Source: Hemicordylus capensis
Taxonomy: Eukaryota; Chordata; Lepidosauria; Squamata; Cordylidae
Assembly (NCBI RefSeq): GCF_027244095.1
Contig: NC_069658.1
Span: forward strand, 266,980,687 to 267,044,686
Length of the DNA stretch: 64,000 nucleotides
Direction: 5' to 3'
Of this stretch, positions 19,911 to 30,021 are shown one piece after another. The translations under genes and the position numbers were made by a program. Within the stretch, counting starts at the first letter, position 1, and each line of letters begins with the position of its first letter. The notes under the pieces are model-generated. The model did not search any database and was not told the origin of the DNA. It saw only the letters and a program-made list of their open reading frames with translations.

Positions 19911-21240
19911 AAATGCCACTGTTCCTGCGCTGTTCCAAATGCAAGTTTACCCATCCTCCACAAACTCCTGCAGCCGTCCCTCATCCTTTCTTATGTGAAT
20001 CCACCAGTCACAGAGCAGGGCTCTCACCCGATTTTTGCACTCTCACCTGCTGGCCGATTCTTGCATTCCACAAAGAACCGATTATTACTTTTTCTCCAAC
20101 AGTTGGTTCTTCATGGACTACAAGAGCTGGCCAGCAGGCAGCACAGCAGAAATCACAGGAGGGCCCTACTCTGTGTCTGAACATAAGATGAATTCACGTG
20201 GGGAAGGATGATAGAAACCTGTGTGCAAGGTAGGAGAAGGGTGGCTCACCTAGTTCCAGCAGACTCTTCTATCAGTGATAGCAACTTTTCTAAGGCTGAA
20301 AAATATTGATTCATTATGGGGACCTCCACACAAGCTTGAGACAGCGCTGGTGGGGTGGCTAAACATTGTCAAGTTTGGCTGGCATAAACTAAAAATAATA
20401 TAAAATAGTGATTCATCATAGGGGATCCCCAGCAACCTTTTCTCACCTGGGGCCCTGTAAAAGCTAGAGATGGCCCTACCTGTGGGAGTGTGTGGAAGGT
20501 GAGTAAACTCGCACTCAGCGCAGCAGAATTTATTGCCGTTTGGATGGACCCAAGAGTTCCAGAAAGGAGTCTTTCTCAGCCCTATGTGGAGCCCATCCTC
20601 TCCCACTGATCCGTGGCCCCATGGAACATACCCACCTTTCTCAAACAAAGTGCACAATTTGTGGCAACCCCTAGAAGACACCATGCAGTTCCACAGTGCT
20701 CCTTATTGTTGAAAGAGTTAAGCTGGTTCCAGCATTGATGCATGCAATGCACTGCCTCAGCCACATGCTTGAAGGTGTCCCCCTCTACCTCCCTTGCCAG
20801 GCAATTCAACAAAGGAAGAGGAGAGAGAGCTTTTTCTCTTTGCTGGTTCAGGCCCTAGCAGAGAGTGGCTATCCAGCAGGTAGCAACCACAGCTGCCTTA
20901 CCTCCAACATACACTAAGTGAGCAAGAGGGATATATGGAATTACCATGAGTAAGCTGCTTCCGCAGTATATGGAAACATGCTCTGCTGAAGCATTCTGGA
21001 AGTATTAACTTCTAAATGTACATTTCCTGACAACATATTTTCTCACTGATACGTAAGAACATTTTTATTGTCAAAGAGCATCTCGCTCCCGGAGCATTAA
21101 AGAGACAAAGTTAAGCACCTTTGAGTCAGTCCCACAGATGTCAAAAGCCGAGATATTTTGGCACATGCTTGGTTCTCCCATTGAAAACAATAGGACTTAA
21201 ATGTGTTTAACTTTGGCTGGGTTGTGCCAAGACTGTTCAG
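19911..21240. other. Unique sequence, no gene recognised
   Basis: Frames around 19785-20191 (+) and 20250-20812 (-) have no recognisable domain. Nothing clearly mobile is seen. Confidence 0.4.
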
Positions 21241-21244
21241 GATG

Positions 21245-21765
21245 TCAATATTTATTTATTTATTTTATTATTATTTTATTTATTCATTGAATTTATATAC
21301 CGCCTAATACAAAATCTCAAGGCGGTGTTCATAATTAAAACATAATACAAAATACAGACATTTAAAATTCCTAAAAAGATAAAAATCATAATAGATAAAA
21401 ACACATTAAAATGTAAATATTAGATTTCAGTTAAAAGCCTGGAAAAATAGGTACGTCTTCAGGGTCCTACTAAAAACAGAGAAGGCGATGCTCTTATTTC
21501 AGAAGGGAGCGAGTTCCAAAACCCTGGGACAGCCACAGAGAAGGCCCAGTCACGAGTTGCCACCAAATGAGTTGGCAGCAACCATAACCGGACCTCTCCA
21601 GAGGATCTTAATAGGCGTCAGGGTTTATTACAGAGAAGGCGCTCTCTTAAGTACCCTGGGCCTAAGCTGTTAAGGGCTTTATAGCTAATAACCAGCACTT
21701 TGTTCAGAAACATATTGGCTGCCAGTGCAGTTCTTTTAGAATCGGTGTTATAATATCCAGTAAGC
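21245..21765 (-). mobile_element. LINE 3' fragment (CR1/L2-like)
   Basis: The left side 'gaatttatataccgcctaat' with 'ctcaaggcggtgttcataat' is the complement of a LINE-type 3' terminus, preceded by a (TTTA)n-rich tail. Further right, the complement of a coding segment can be read ('taccctgggcctaagctgtt' then 'agggctttatagctaataac'), as in LINE ORF ends in reptiles. I cannot assign it firmly to CR1 or L2. It is 5'-truncated. Confidence 0.7.
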
Positions 21766-22838
21766 ACCAGCAAAGCTGTGAGGTCCCAGTTCCGAAATAA
21801 AACAGCTGGTCTTGTGCCACTCTGAAATAGGTATAGCTGACAGGTGAACGACAGGATCAGGTACACATACAGCACCCTGAACACGTGAAAAGCTACATAC
21901 TGAACGTATATGGCTGGAGCCTGGAGGGTGTGATCTTCCCTTGCTCTTGCAGAGACAGAATAAGCTGGGCTTGATAGTGGGACAGGAGCCTGCTGTTAGT
22001 ACAGCCTCACAGCACAGTGGCTGACTTACTGTGCGGCAAGCCACCCTCCAAGAGGGACGTGCACTCACTACTCCCAAGCCAGCCAAGAGCAGCCCACCCA
22101 CACAGATCTCAAAGGCGGCAGCTGCCCCTTGCCTCTGCAGGTGTGCATCATCACAGCTGCAACCTCCCTTCGCTGGGAATGATGGGGGCAGGTCACAGCT
22201 ATGTACACACAGCCACAATGGCATGGAGCAGCCTCTGCCCTCTGAAGCTGTGTGGACAGGCTCTTAGCTGGGCCCCCCCGAAGCAGCAAACACACCTCCC
22301 ACTTGGATGGGTGGCTTGCTGGGCAGTGTGGTGCCAGCCAATAGTTCCCTCAAGGGCTCTGGAACATATGGATAAGAGGCCTAGCCTCGTAGGCTACATC
22401 CAGCTCGTCCTGCCAAGCGGGTGGTGGGGAATTTCTGGCCCAACCAGCAGGGAGCAGCGTATGTTGCCGCCCCTCAGGAATTTCCCCTCCACCATATGTA
22501 CCCATCTCCTTTTGCAAAGGCATTTCCTCTGACAGTGCCTCGACACAAAAGAGAAAGAGCAACAGGAAGCCAGCCACCCAGAGTCTGGCTGGGGATGGCG
22601 TCCACTGTTGACTTCTTGACCCCTTGGCGGCAGCAGCACAGGCAAAAGAGAAACAAAACAACACAGAATATTTGAGGCGCGTGCAGGAACAAGGCTAAAT
22701 ATAGCAGCTCGGACACATGGGGCAGGTGGCCAAGTTTGGGAGGTGGGGAGGGAGTAGAACGGGAATTGTTTAGTAGAGTGTGGGTCTGGGGGTATCACAG
22801 GCACACAAACAAGGTAATCAGGGTGGTATTGCAATGGA
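21766..22838. other. Unique sequence, no gene recognised
   Basis: Overlapping frames on both strands at 22017-22924 (up to 176 codons) have biased composition and no recognised domain, and they shadow each other on opposite strands. No splice-bounded exon can be argued. Confidence 0.4.
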
Positions 22839-22839
22839 G

Positions 22840-23090
22840 AGATTGTGACCTCAAGTCGGTGTTGACTCCTGGCGCCCACAGAGCTATGTGGTTTTCTTGG
22901 TAGAATACAGGAGGGGTTTACCATTGCCTTCTCCTGTGCAGTATGAGATGACGCCTTTCAGCACCTTCCTATATCGCTGCTGCCCGATGTAAGTGTTTCC
23001 CCTAGTCTGGGAAACATACCAGCGGGGATTCGAACAGATAGCCTCTTGCTCCCTAGGCAAGTTGCTTCCCCATTGCGCCATTAGGTGGCT
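22840..23090 (-). mobile_element. Sauria-type SINE, nearly full length
   Basis: On the minus strand it begins with a tRNA-like head ('gcgcaatggggaagcaact' region, complement of 'cattgcgccattaggtggct') with a B-box-like 'ggggattcgaacagatagcc' complement. It ends with the Bov-B-like tail 'caagtcggtgttgactcctg' complement. The middle 'tatcgctgctgcccgatgta' is typical of this family. Confidence 0.85.
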
Positions 23091-23540
23091 CAGTGTTGCA
23101 ATACAGGAGGCTCAAGGTAAGAATGGCCTCAGAGGCAAGGAAAAATATGCAGCCCAGGTATGAGCCCCAAAACATGCAACAGAGCTATCGTGTTGTATCC
23201 TACAGTCAGGATGTTGATGTTATAAGGCAGTTGGGGGCAACACTGTCATTACAGATTGCCAAGTCCGCCAATCCTACTGTAGAAGGAGGAACCTAGCCAC
23301 ACACAGCTACTGGTAGCCTCCGATGAAGATACATCCACATCCCTATTTGCATCAAAAGAGGCATCCAGCCAATTTAAAGGGCTTGGCTGAGCATCCCTAT
23401 CCACAACATGGCTGCATCCCATCTGCATGGTGGGCTCTATGGTTTTGATACCTTTCAAAGCTCTGAAGCCCTGAGAGAAGATGCAGCCATGTTGCCTCCT
23501 ACTGTTCTCCCCCATCCCCACACCTAATTTTTGTGCAGTA
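23091..23540. other. Unique sequence, nothing recognised
   Basis: One minus-strand frame of 90 codons (23249-23521) has no recognisable domain. Confidence 0.35.
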
Positions 23541-23990
23541 GTTGGAGTGTTGGACTAGGACCAGGAAACCCGACTTCAAATCCCCAGTCAGCCATGAAAC
23601 TCACTGGGTGAGTCACTTCAGCTTACAAGGATGTTGTGAGGATAAACATAACCATGTACACTGCTCTGAGCTAGGGATTGCACAAACCAAGGTTTGTGCA
23701 CCGGTTCAGCACCGCGGGGAGGGGAGCAGCAAGTGGGATCTTTTAAAAAGAGGAGAGCAGGTTCTTATTTGCTCTCTGCTGCCGCATGCAGCTTCCTGCT
23801 GCAAGGGTGCTGCCCCTAAGAACCCGCATGCACGGGTGGCATTTGCGTGGTCAGCAATACTATGCTGACTGGTTCAGACCTTGCCCAAACCAATTTGACA
23901 CCGAACCAGTGCAAGAACCTTGGTTTATGTACATCTCAGGGTTCCTTGGAAGAACAGCGGGATATCCATGTAGCAAATAAAGTTAAATAA
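23541..23990 (+). mobile_element. tRNA-derived SINE split by a hAT-type insertion
   Basis: The head 'tggagtgttggactaggacc' with the B-box-like 'gacttcaaatccccagtcag' runs to 'gtacactgctctgagc' at 23671. The SINE tail resumes after the insertion with 'ttccttggaagaacagcggg' and a short A/T tail near 23990. The same SINE family is seen intact at 29.3, 36.5, 48.1 and 63.1 kb. Confidence 0.75.
23672..23937. mobile_element. hAT-type nonautonomous element (TAGGGATTGCAC terminus)
   Basis: It starts 'tagggattgcacaaaccaag' and ends with the imperfect inverse 'cttggtttatgtacatctca'. The next inner block also pairs: 'gtttgtgcaccggttc' faces 'gaaccagtgcaagaac'. The terminus resembles that of the 2-kb fold-back at 30022. 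It interrupts a SINE. The flanking 8 bases are too diverged for a firm duplication. Confidence 0.65.
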
Positions 23991-24040
23991 ATACCTAACT
24001 TGTCCTTTTTAATTTCATTGGGGCTACTCTGAAATAGATC

Positions 24041-24291
24041 CGCCTAATGGTGCAGCAGGGAAACGACTTGACTAGCAAGCCAGAGGTTGCCGGTTTGAAT
24101 CCCCGCTGGTATGTTTCCCAGACTATGGGAAACACCTATTTCAGGCAGCAGCGATATAGGAAGATGCTGAAAGGTATCATCTCATACTGGGCAGGAGATG
24201 GCAATGGTAAACCTCTCCTGTATTCCACCAAAGACAACCACAGGGCTCTGTGGTCACCAGGAGTTGACACTGACTCGACAGCACACTTTAA
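24041..24291 (+). mobile_element. Sauria-type SINE, trimer unit 1
   Basis: A full-length unit: tRNA-like head ('cgcctaatggtgcagcaggg', then the B-box-like 'ggtttgaatccccgctggta'), central 'aggcagcagcgatataggaa', and the Bov-B-like tail ending 'gactcgacagcacacttta'. It is joined without spacer to a second unit. Confidence 0.9.
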
Positions 24292-24477
24292 GCCTCCTAA
24301 TGGTGCAGCAGAGAAATGATTTGACTAGCAAACCAGAGGCTGCTGATTCGAATCCCCACTGGTATGTTTCATACTGTGTGGGTGATGGCAATGGTAAACC
24401 CCTCTGTATTCTACCAAAGACAACCACAGGGCTCTGTGGTCTCCAAGAGTTGACACCAACTCGACAGCACACTTTAA
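24292..24477 (+). mobile_element. Sauria-type SINE, trimer unit 2 (internal deletion)
   Basis: It restarts with 'gcctcctaatggtgcagcag' directly after the previous unit. About 65 bases between 'tggtatgtttc' and 'atactgtgtggg' are missing relative to unit 1. The derived sequence 'tgtgggtgatggcaatggta' is shared with unit 3 but not unit 1. Confidence 0.9.
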
Positions 24478-24640
24478 GCCACCTAATGGTGCAGCAGGGA
24501 AATGACTTGACTAGCAAGTGTGGGTGATGGCAATGGTAAACCCCTCCTGTATTCTACCAAAGACAGCCACAGAGCTCTGTGGTCTCCAGGAGTCAACACC
24601 AACTCAACAGCACACTTTACTTTTACCTTTATCTTTACTC
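24478..24640 (+). mobile_element. Sauria-type SINE, trimer unit 3 (larger deletion)
   Basis: It restarts with 'gccacctaatggtgcagcag' and jumps from 'gactagcaag' to 'tgtgggtgatggcaatggta', so the B-box half of the tRNA head is deleted. It ends with the only terminal simple tail of the three, 'acttttacctttatctttac', so the trimer probably retroposed or duplicated as a unit. Confidence 0.9.
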
Positions 24641-24883
24641 TGAGATATTTTCCTCATCATGTGGGCCACAGCCACTACAATCTCAGTGCCTCAGAACTTT
24701 TAAATATATACACACCGTATCTGGGGAGGATCTGACACTGCTAGTAGGGCATCCACAGGTTTGCAAGAGGATCCAGAGGCAGATCATTCAATATCAACAT
24801 GGGTCATCTTCAGATAGTTCCTTTACAAGGTCTGGTCTAGACAAAGAGCAAATTAAGTGACAGTAAAACTGTTCCCAGGTTAG

Positions 24884-25174
24884 GAGCATAGGAAGCTGTC
24901 ATATACCGAGACCATCTAGCTCAGTATTGTCTACACAGACTGGCAGCGGCTTCTCCAAGGTTACAGGCAGGAGTCTCTCTCACCCCTATCTTGGAGATGC
25001 TGTCAGGGAGGGAACTTGGAACCTTCTGCATGCAAGCATGCGGATGCTCTTCCCAGAGCGGCCCCATCCCCTAAGGGGAATATCTTGCAGTGCTCACATG
25101 TAGTCTCCCATTCAAATTCAGACCAGGGTGGACCCTGCTTAAATTCATGCTTGCTACCACAAGACCAGTTCTCC
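24884..25174 (-). mobile_element. 5S/tRNA composite SINE
   Basis: Read on the minus strand: a tRNA-like 5' piece ('ctggtcttgtggtagcaagc' consensus), a 5S rRNA-like piece (complement of 'accagggtggaccctgctta' and 'tagtctcccattcaaa'), a tRNA-Ala-like piece (complement of 'ttctgcatgcaagcatgcgg'), a middle, and the tail 'cataggaagctgtcatatac' complement. The sequence is a mosaic of two kinds of polymerase III gene. Sister copies lie at 25.65, 28.94, 34.09, 40.20, 51.00 and 54.01 kb. Confidence 0.85.
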
Positions 25175-25650
25175 TAGGATGTAGACTTTAGACTACTGGT
25201 GGGAGAGTTTGAATTTGTAACTCCCTGCAAACATCTCAATTTTTGGGGTTTTTTAAACACAAGACCTAATTAAATACATTGCTTGATGATGCGCTGCAGA
25301 CTCCTAAGCAGCCCCAAGTCGACGTTGCTCTGAATGAGCCATTGTGTATTAGTGCTGCCCGTCCCAAGGGTCACGCATGGGGGAACCGGCTGTAGTGCTG
25401 CTTGCACTACGGCTAGTTCAGAGCAGTGTCAGCGGGCAGGGGCTGCCTTAAGAGTCCATAGCAACCATGGAACACCACATTATGGAGATGGGAGGCTGTG
25501 CATGATGTCAAATTTAAAAAAAAAAAACACACACACACACATGCCTAAGAAAGGTTTACTGTAGAAAGGTTTAATGTGAGGAAGGTGCAGAAGTATACAT
25601 TTGATGCTGTCTTATACTGAACTGGACTATTAGTCCCTCTACCATAGAAA
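25175..25650. other. Unique sequence with (AC)n run
   Basis: A poly-A stretch followed by an (AC)n run at about 25516-25541. One short frame (25334-25564) overlaps it and has no recognisable domain. Confidence 0.4.
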
Positions 25651-25942
25651 CATAGGAAGCTGCCATATACTGAGTCAGACCTTTGGTCTATCTAGCTCAG
25701 TATTGTCTTCACAGACTGGCAGCGGCTTCTCCAAGGTTGCAGGCAGGAGTCTCTCTCAGCCCTATCTTGGAGAAGCCAGGGAGGGAACTTGAAACCTTCT
25801 GCTCTTCCCAGAGCGGCTTCATCCCCTGAGGGGAATATCTTGCAGTGCTCACACATCGTCTCCCATCCATATGCAACCAGGATGGACCCTGCTTAGCTAA
25901 GGGGAAAAGTCATGCTTGCCACCACAAGACCAGCTCTCCTAC
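25650..25942 (-). mobile_element. 5S/tRNA composite SINE
   Basis: It has the tail complement 'cataggaagctgccatatac', the middle 'agactggcagcggcttctcc', and the 5S-like segment as the complement near 25860-25900 ('ccaggatggaccctgcttag'). The tRNA-Ala-like section is shortened: the usual 'gcatgcaagcatgc' portion is missing at about 25800. Confidence 0.85.
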
Positions 25943-25963
25943 CCAGAGCAGGATCCTCTACAC

Positions 25964-26101
25964 CAGGGTTTCTCAACGTGTGGGTCCCCAGATGTTATTG
26001 GACTTCAACTCCCATAATCCCCAGCCCCAGTGGCCTTTGGCTGGGAATTATGGGAGTTGAAGTCCAATTACATCTGGGGACCCACACGTTGAGAATCCCT
26101 G
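25964..26101. mobile_element. hAT-type palindromic MITE with perfect 8-bp target-site duplication
   Basis: A 138-bp element begins 'cagggtttctcaacgtgtgg' and ends in its inverse 'cacacgttgagaatccctg'. It is flanked on both sides by CTCTACAC (25956-25963 and 26102-26109). The arms pair along most of their length ('ggacttcaactcccataatc' with 'attatgggagttgaagtcc'). Confidence 0.9.
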
Positions 26102-26215
26102 CTCTACACTGACTGACAGCTGGTGGCTCATTCCCAGCCCTCCCTGGAAATGGCAGGGATTGAATTTGGGGCTTTCTGATGCAAAGCATGCACCCCTCAG
26201 CTACACTCCCACCCC
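26102..26215 (-). mobile_element. tRNA-derived SINE, old remnant
   Basis: It contains the middle 'cactgactgacagctggtgg' and the tRNA head complement 'gcagggattgaatttggggc' with 'gatgcaaagcatgcacccct'. It was already present when the MITE at 25964 inserted, as the duplicated CTCTACAC belongs to it or its flank. Confidence 0.65.
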
Positions 26216-26446
26216 TGCAGCTCCTTCCTTTAAGATGAGGAACAGGCCTGGATCTTTTTTTTTAATGTGAATGGTTCCAGGCCAGGGTGGGGTCTGGCCT
26301 GCTCTTCCCCTTCTCAGTGAGTTTCCATCCACCTCAGCAAGGATATGGTTACTTGCACAAGCAGATCCAAGGACAATGCTGAGATAGATATGACAGGACT
26401 GGATGTAAAACATAATTCTGTATGATCCCCATCACACGTTGAGGTC

Positions 26447-26737
26447 ATCTGGAGAGGTCTGTCTCCAGTTACCACCGGTAGGTGCACCTGGCCTATGGAA
26501 TACGCTCCCGGCAGATATCTGCAATTTAGGCTCGCTGTTGGCCTTTAAGAGAGCCCTACAAACTTACTTGTTTGGCCTGGCCTTCCGAGGTCTTTAAGTT
26601 CTTTTAAAGTATTTTAATTGGTTTTAAATGGTTTTAAATTGTTTTTATATTGTTTTAAGCAATGGTGTGTGTGTTTTTTAAATGTCTTTTCAAACTTGTG
26701 CACCGCCCAGAGCCTTTGGATGTGGCGGTCTATAAAT

Positions 26738-26745
<8 letters not shown>
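26447..26745 (+). mobile_element. L2-type LINE 3' fragment
   Basis: Near 26495-26580 a conceptual translation resembles the L2 ORF end (W-N-x-L-P-A-D-I-x-N-L-G-like, then LLAFKRALQTYLFGLAF-like). The AT-rich tail ends 'caccgcccagagcctttgga' with 'tgtggcggtctataaatgta', the classical L2/CR1 3' hairpin, then (AAT)n. It is 5'-truncated. Confidence 0.8.

Positions 26746-26779
<34 letters not shown>
26738..26779. repeat. (AAT)n microsatellite at the L2 tail
   Basis: About 13 AAT units follow directly on the LINE terminus 'tctataaatgt', so the array grew from the retroposon's own tail repeat. Confidence 0.9.
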
Positions 26780-26781
<2 letters not shown>

Positions 26782-28070
26782 TGGAAGAGGGTACTGTTTA
26801 GATTGTTTTTGCCTTAGGCACAAAGGAGTCTGAACAGTGCAAAATTAAGGCACATCTTCCGAAATAACCCCTACAGAAGCAACCAACACTCCTTGTTGTG
26901 TTCATGTGAATGCAGCTATGGTGTTTCTAAGAATTGTCCGTAATATGTACTCCCTCCCTCAAATTCTGTGCCTCATTTAGGGCCTTGCCACTAGAGGGCA
27001 ATGCTGCCCTTAGAGCTAGCACAGCTACCCCACCTGTTGAGGAGGGGAAGGGGAGCCTAAGGAGTGGTGACTGTATGAGCAGAATGACTTGGAACCAGAG
27101 AATTCCAAGTCCTGTCCCAGCTGCCACCAGAATCTCACTTACTCTGGGCTTTTGCAGACAGGCTCCTTGAAGCATCACCCTGTTGTTACTTTCCCACTTG
27201 CAGTCCCATGGGAAATCGCCACATTTCTGCAGTAGATACAGCATGTTTTTGGAACACAGATGTTTAACCTTTCCCCACCCCACCGCCAGCACCTGTTTCT
27301 CTTGCGGTCTATTGGATCTGGGCATGCACCTCTTTAAAAAGACAGAACAGTAGTGCTAACAACAGCCCACATGTGTGAAATAGTTGCACTGCTATTTTCA
27401 AAAAATCTAGGTTTCCTGTGTTAATAAATGTGATGCTGGGAAAATACAGGTGGAAAATAGATGGATGACAATGTTGTGTGAACCCTCCATAAAGAGTGAG
27501 GTGTGCAACACAATGATAATCCAAAACTAAACTACCCCATCTGGAAGTGCCTTCTGGTATAGGATTTCCTCCTGGGTCTTTTTCTCTGTGGATTAAAACT
27601 GCTACCTACCTGTAGGCTGGTATAGAGAACTATCACCAGGAGCATTTCAGATGGAGCTTTTAGCTCGCTTCTCCTCCGGAATGGAGGACATGCATTCACA
27701 TATTGGCCACATTTATCGAAGTTCCTAAGAACTATCAGGGAGCACTCCAGGCACGATTCGGGTTTTTCATTGCACATTAGAGCGTAGCCCAGTTTATGTC
27801 CAGGGTTTAAAAAAAAAATCCACTTTTTTCATTGGTTTTTTGGGCAAACTTGAACTCACAGTAATGCCTCGCAGTAAACCTGTGACAGAGCCTGCTGTCT
27901 GGAAATGCTCAAGGATAAGAGCAGCTAAATTCCCTTGTTGTGGGAATATGCAAGATTTCAAGTCACACACAACCCTTCATCAAGGAGAATGGAAAGGAAT
28001 CTAGGACTGAAGCGACATGTTACCTTGGCAAACGAGCTTCCAAACCAGTGTTTGCAGAATGTTGCTAATG
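26780..28070. other. Unique sequence, no gene recognised
   Basis: Frames at 26927-27325 (-), 26934-27170 (+) and 27532-27777 (-) show no domain. Parts of 27300-27780 faintly resemble parts of 1600-1880, so an old shared repeat may be present; it is too decayed to call. Confidence 0.4.
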
Positions 28071-28330
28071 TAAAGGTAAAGTGTGCCCTCGAGTCCGTGT
28101 TGACTCCTGGTGACCACAGAGCCCTGTGGTTGTCTTTGGTAGAATACAAGAGGGGTTTACCACTGCCATCTCCCGCTGAGTATGAGATGATGCCTTTCAG
28201 CATCTTCCTATATCACTGCTGCCCGATATAGGAGTTTCCCATAGTCTGGGAAACACACCAGTGAGGATTCAAACTGGCAACCTCTGGCTTGCTAATCAAG
28301 TCATTTCCCCGTTGCACCATTAGGTGGCTG
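28070..28330 (-). mobile_element. Sauria-type SINE, full length
   Basis: The minus-strand head is the complement of 'gttgcaccattaggtggct'. The B-box-like complement is 'gtgaggattcaaactggcaa', the middle 'tatatcactgctgcccgata', and the tail complement 'gtgttgactcctggtgacca' followed by 'aaaggtaaag'. It is complete and little diverged from units at 22.8, 24.0 and 57.3 kb. Confidence 0.9.
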
Positions 28331-28940
28331 TTACTCATGGGATTTGCAGGGGAGCATCAGTAGCAAAATTATAATCCTCCTCCCACCTCCACACATCTTC
28401 CCCCACAGTCCAACAATAAAGATACCACTTTATCTCTTGTGTCTTTCACTGGCTCCCAGCCACAGATGAAGCATGGGGCTCAGCCAAGACAAAGAGCGGG
28501 GTGACGACCCAGATAATAAAAGACCCAAAGAGGGACTGGGATCCTGGAACAGGCCATTCTCGCATTCTGCAGCAGTGGAACGGGGAAAGAGTCCAGAGTC
28601 AGGACAGGAGGGCAAAAGGAGACAACTGTTTCATGCCTCTTGATGAATCCCTCCATGATGTTGGGGTGCGAGACCATATCCAAGAAGAAGGGCTTATACT
28701 TCATCACTCACTGAGACATAGAAATCCCCTGGTTCAGAAGAAGAGATACTGAGGTTCTTGTCTGCTCTTGGATCTTTGCCCGATATACGGTGTCAGCGGC
28801 ATACAGGGCACTGAGCCTCAGTTCACAGACCTTAAGTCTCACCAATATTTTTATTTGTATTTGTTAATAGCAGTGCTTCTGTAACTATACGTAACTATCC
28901 AGCATGTAGGTATGATAGGGAAAGCTCCACCTACTGAACG
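28331..28940. other. Unique sequence, no gene recognised
   Basis: Frames at 28430-28752 on both strands overlap each other and have no recognisable domain. Confidence 0.4.
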
Positions 28941-28943
28941 GTG

Positions 28944-29262
28944 GAGGAGAGCTGGTCTTATGGTAGTGAGCATGAATTGTCCCCTTTGCTAAGCAGGGTC
29001 TGCCTGGGTTTACAGCTGGATGGGAGATTACATGTGAGAGCTGTAAGATATTTCCCCTTAGGAGATGGAGCTCAGTGAAAGAGCATCTGCACGCGTGCAT
29101 AGCGAAGGTTCCGGGTTCACTCCCTGGCATCTCCAGGTGCGCTGGGAGAGACTCCTGCCTGTATGTAACCTTGGAGATCTGCTGCCAGTCAGTGTAAACA
29201 CTACTAAGCTAGATGGACCAGCGTAGTCTGAATCAGTATAAGGCAGCTTCCTATGTTCCTAT
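28944..29262 (+). mobile_element. 5S/tRNA composite SINE, full length
   Basis: In order: tRNA-like 5' piece ('gctggtcttatggtagtgag'), 5S-like piece ('gctaagcagggtctgcctgg', 'ggatgggagattac'), tRNA-Ala-like piece ('ggagatggagctcagtgaaa' and the B-box-like 'ggttccgggttcactccctg'), the middle and the tail 'aaggcagcttcctatgttcc'. This copy keeps the clearest tRNA-Ala features. Confidence 0.9.
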
Positions 29263-29289
29263 GAATTTGTGCTGATTATTATTATTATT

Positions 29290-29500
29290 ACATTTATATC
29301 CCGTTCTTCCTTCAAGGAGCCCAGAGCGGTGTACTACATACTTAAGTTTCTCTTTCACAACAACCCTGTGAAGTAGGCTAGGCTGAGAGAGAAGTGACTG
29401 GCCCAGAGTCACCCAGCTAGTTTTATGGCTGAATGGGGATTTGAACTCGGGTCTCCCCGGTCCTAGTCCAGCACTCTAACCACTATACCACGCTGGCTCT
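29290..29500 (-). mobile_element. tRNA-derived SINE, full length
   Basis: Minus-strand copy of the family with head complement 'ccactataccacgctggctc', B-box complement 'ggggatttgaactcgggtct', the middle 'gagagaagtgactggcccag', and the tail 'atatcccgttcttccttcaa' next to an (ATT)n tail. Confidence 0.9.
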
Positions 29501-30013
29501 CATTATCAGGGTAAGCTCCAGGAGTTGGCTAGACTGGGCTCTGATCTTGTTGCCCAGAGCTATCAAAGGACCCGTGACGGACCCCTGAGACTCTCATATG
29601 AAGAGTGCTGGGAGAAGACCGAAACCTTCCCCATCTGTGAATGAGAATATCCCCTCTGGAGGACATCCCATTTGCGGATGGGGGAGTGCCGAGGAAGACC
29701 AGCATTGCCTTCTCCCTGGTCCCCATTGTCCAATGGGTCCTCTTCCCACAGGCCCTTGTGATGAAGCAGGGGCCTCTGGGAGGAGACCATTGGCTGATGG
29801 AGAGAGCCAAACCCATTCATGCAAAATGTCAAATTGAGTGAGTGAATGAATGAAGGCTTGGTACACCACTTCTGAAAGGTTGCCGACCTCTCGACTTCCC
29901 CCTACCCACCATGACCAATAAGCCCTCCCTGCAGGACCCCTCAGGGCTCACATTGCTGAGGCACCTGCTGCCCACTCAGAGCCTGCCCTGCCAATCCTCC
30001 AGCTGTTAAAGGC
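29501..30013. other. Unique sequence, no gene recognised
   Basis: Several frames of 66-97 codons overlap on both strands at 29529-29869, with no recognisable domain and no consistent codon signal; they appear to be chance shadows of one another. Confidence 0.4.
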
Positions 30014-30021
30014 ATAGGAAC

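Noticed and set aside
22017-22924. Overlapping frames up to 176 codons on both strands
   Set aside because: No recognisable domain, no consistent codon bias, and strong mutual shadowing.
28944-29262. Possible genuine 5S rRNA or tRNA genes
   Set aside because: Matches are partial and diverged and recur as interspersed copies with a common retroposon tail, so they are SINEs.
29529-29869. Cluster of five overlapping frames on both strands
   Set aside because: No domain or family recognised; overlap on opposite strands suggests chance.
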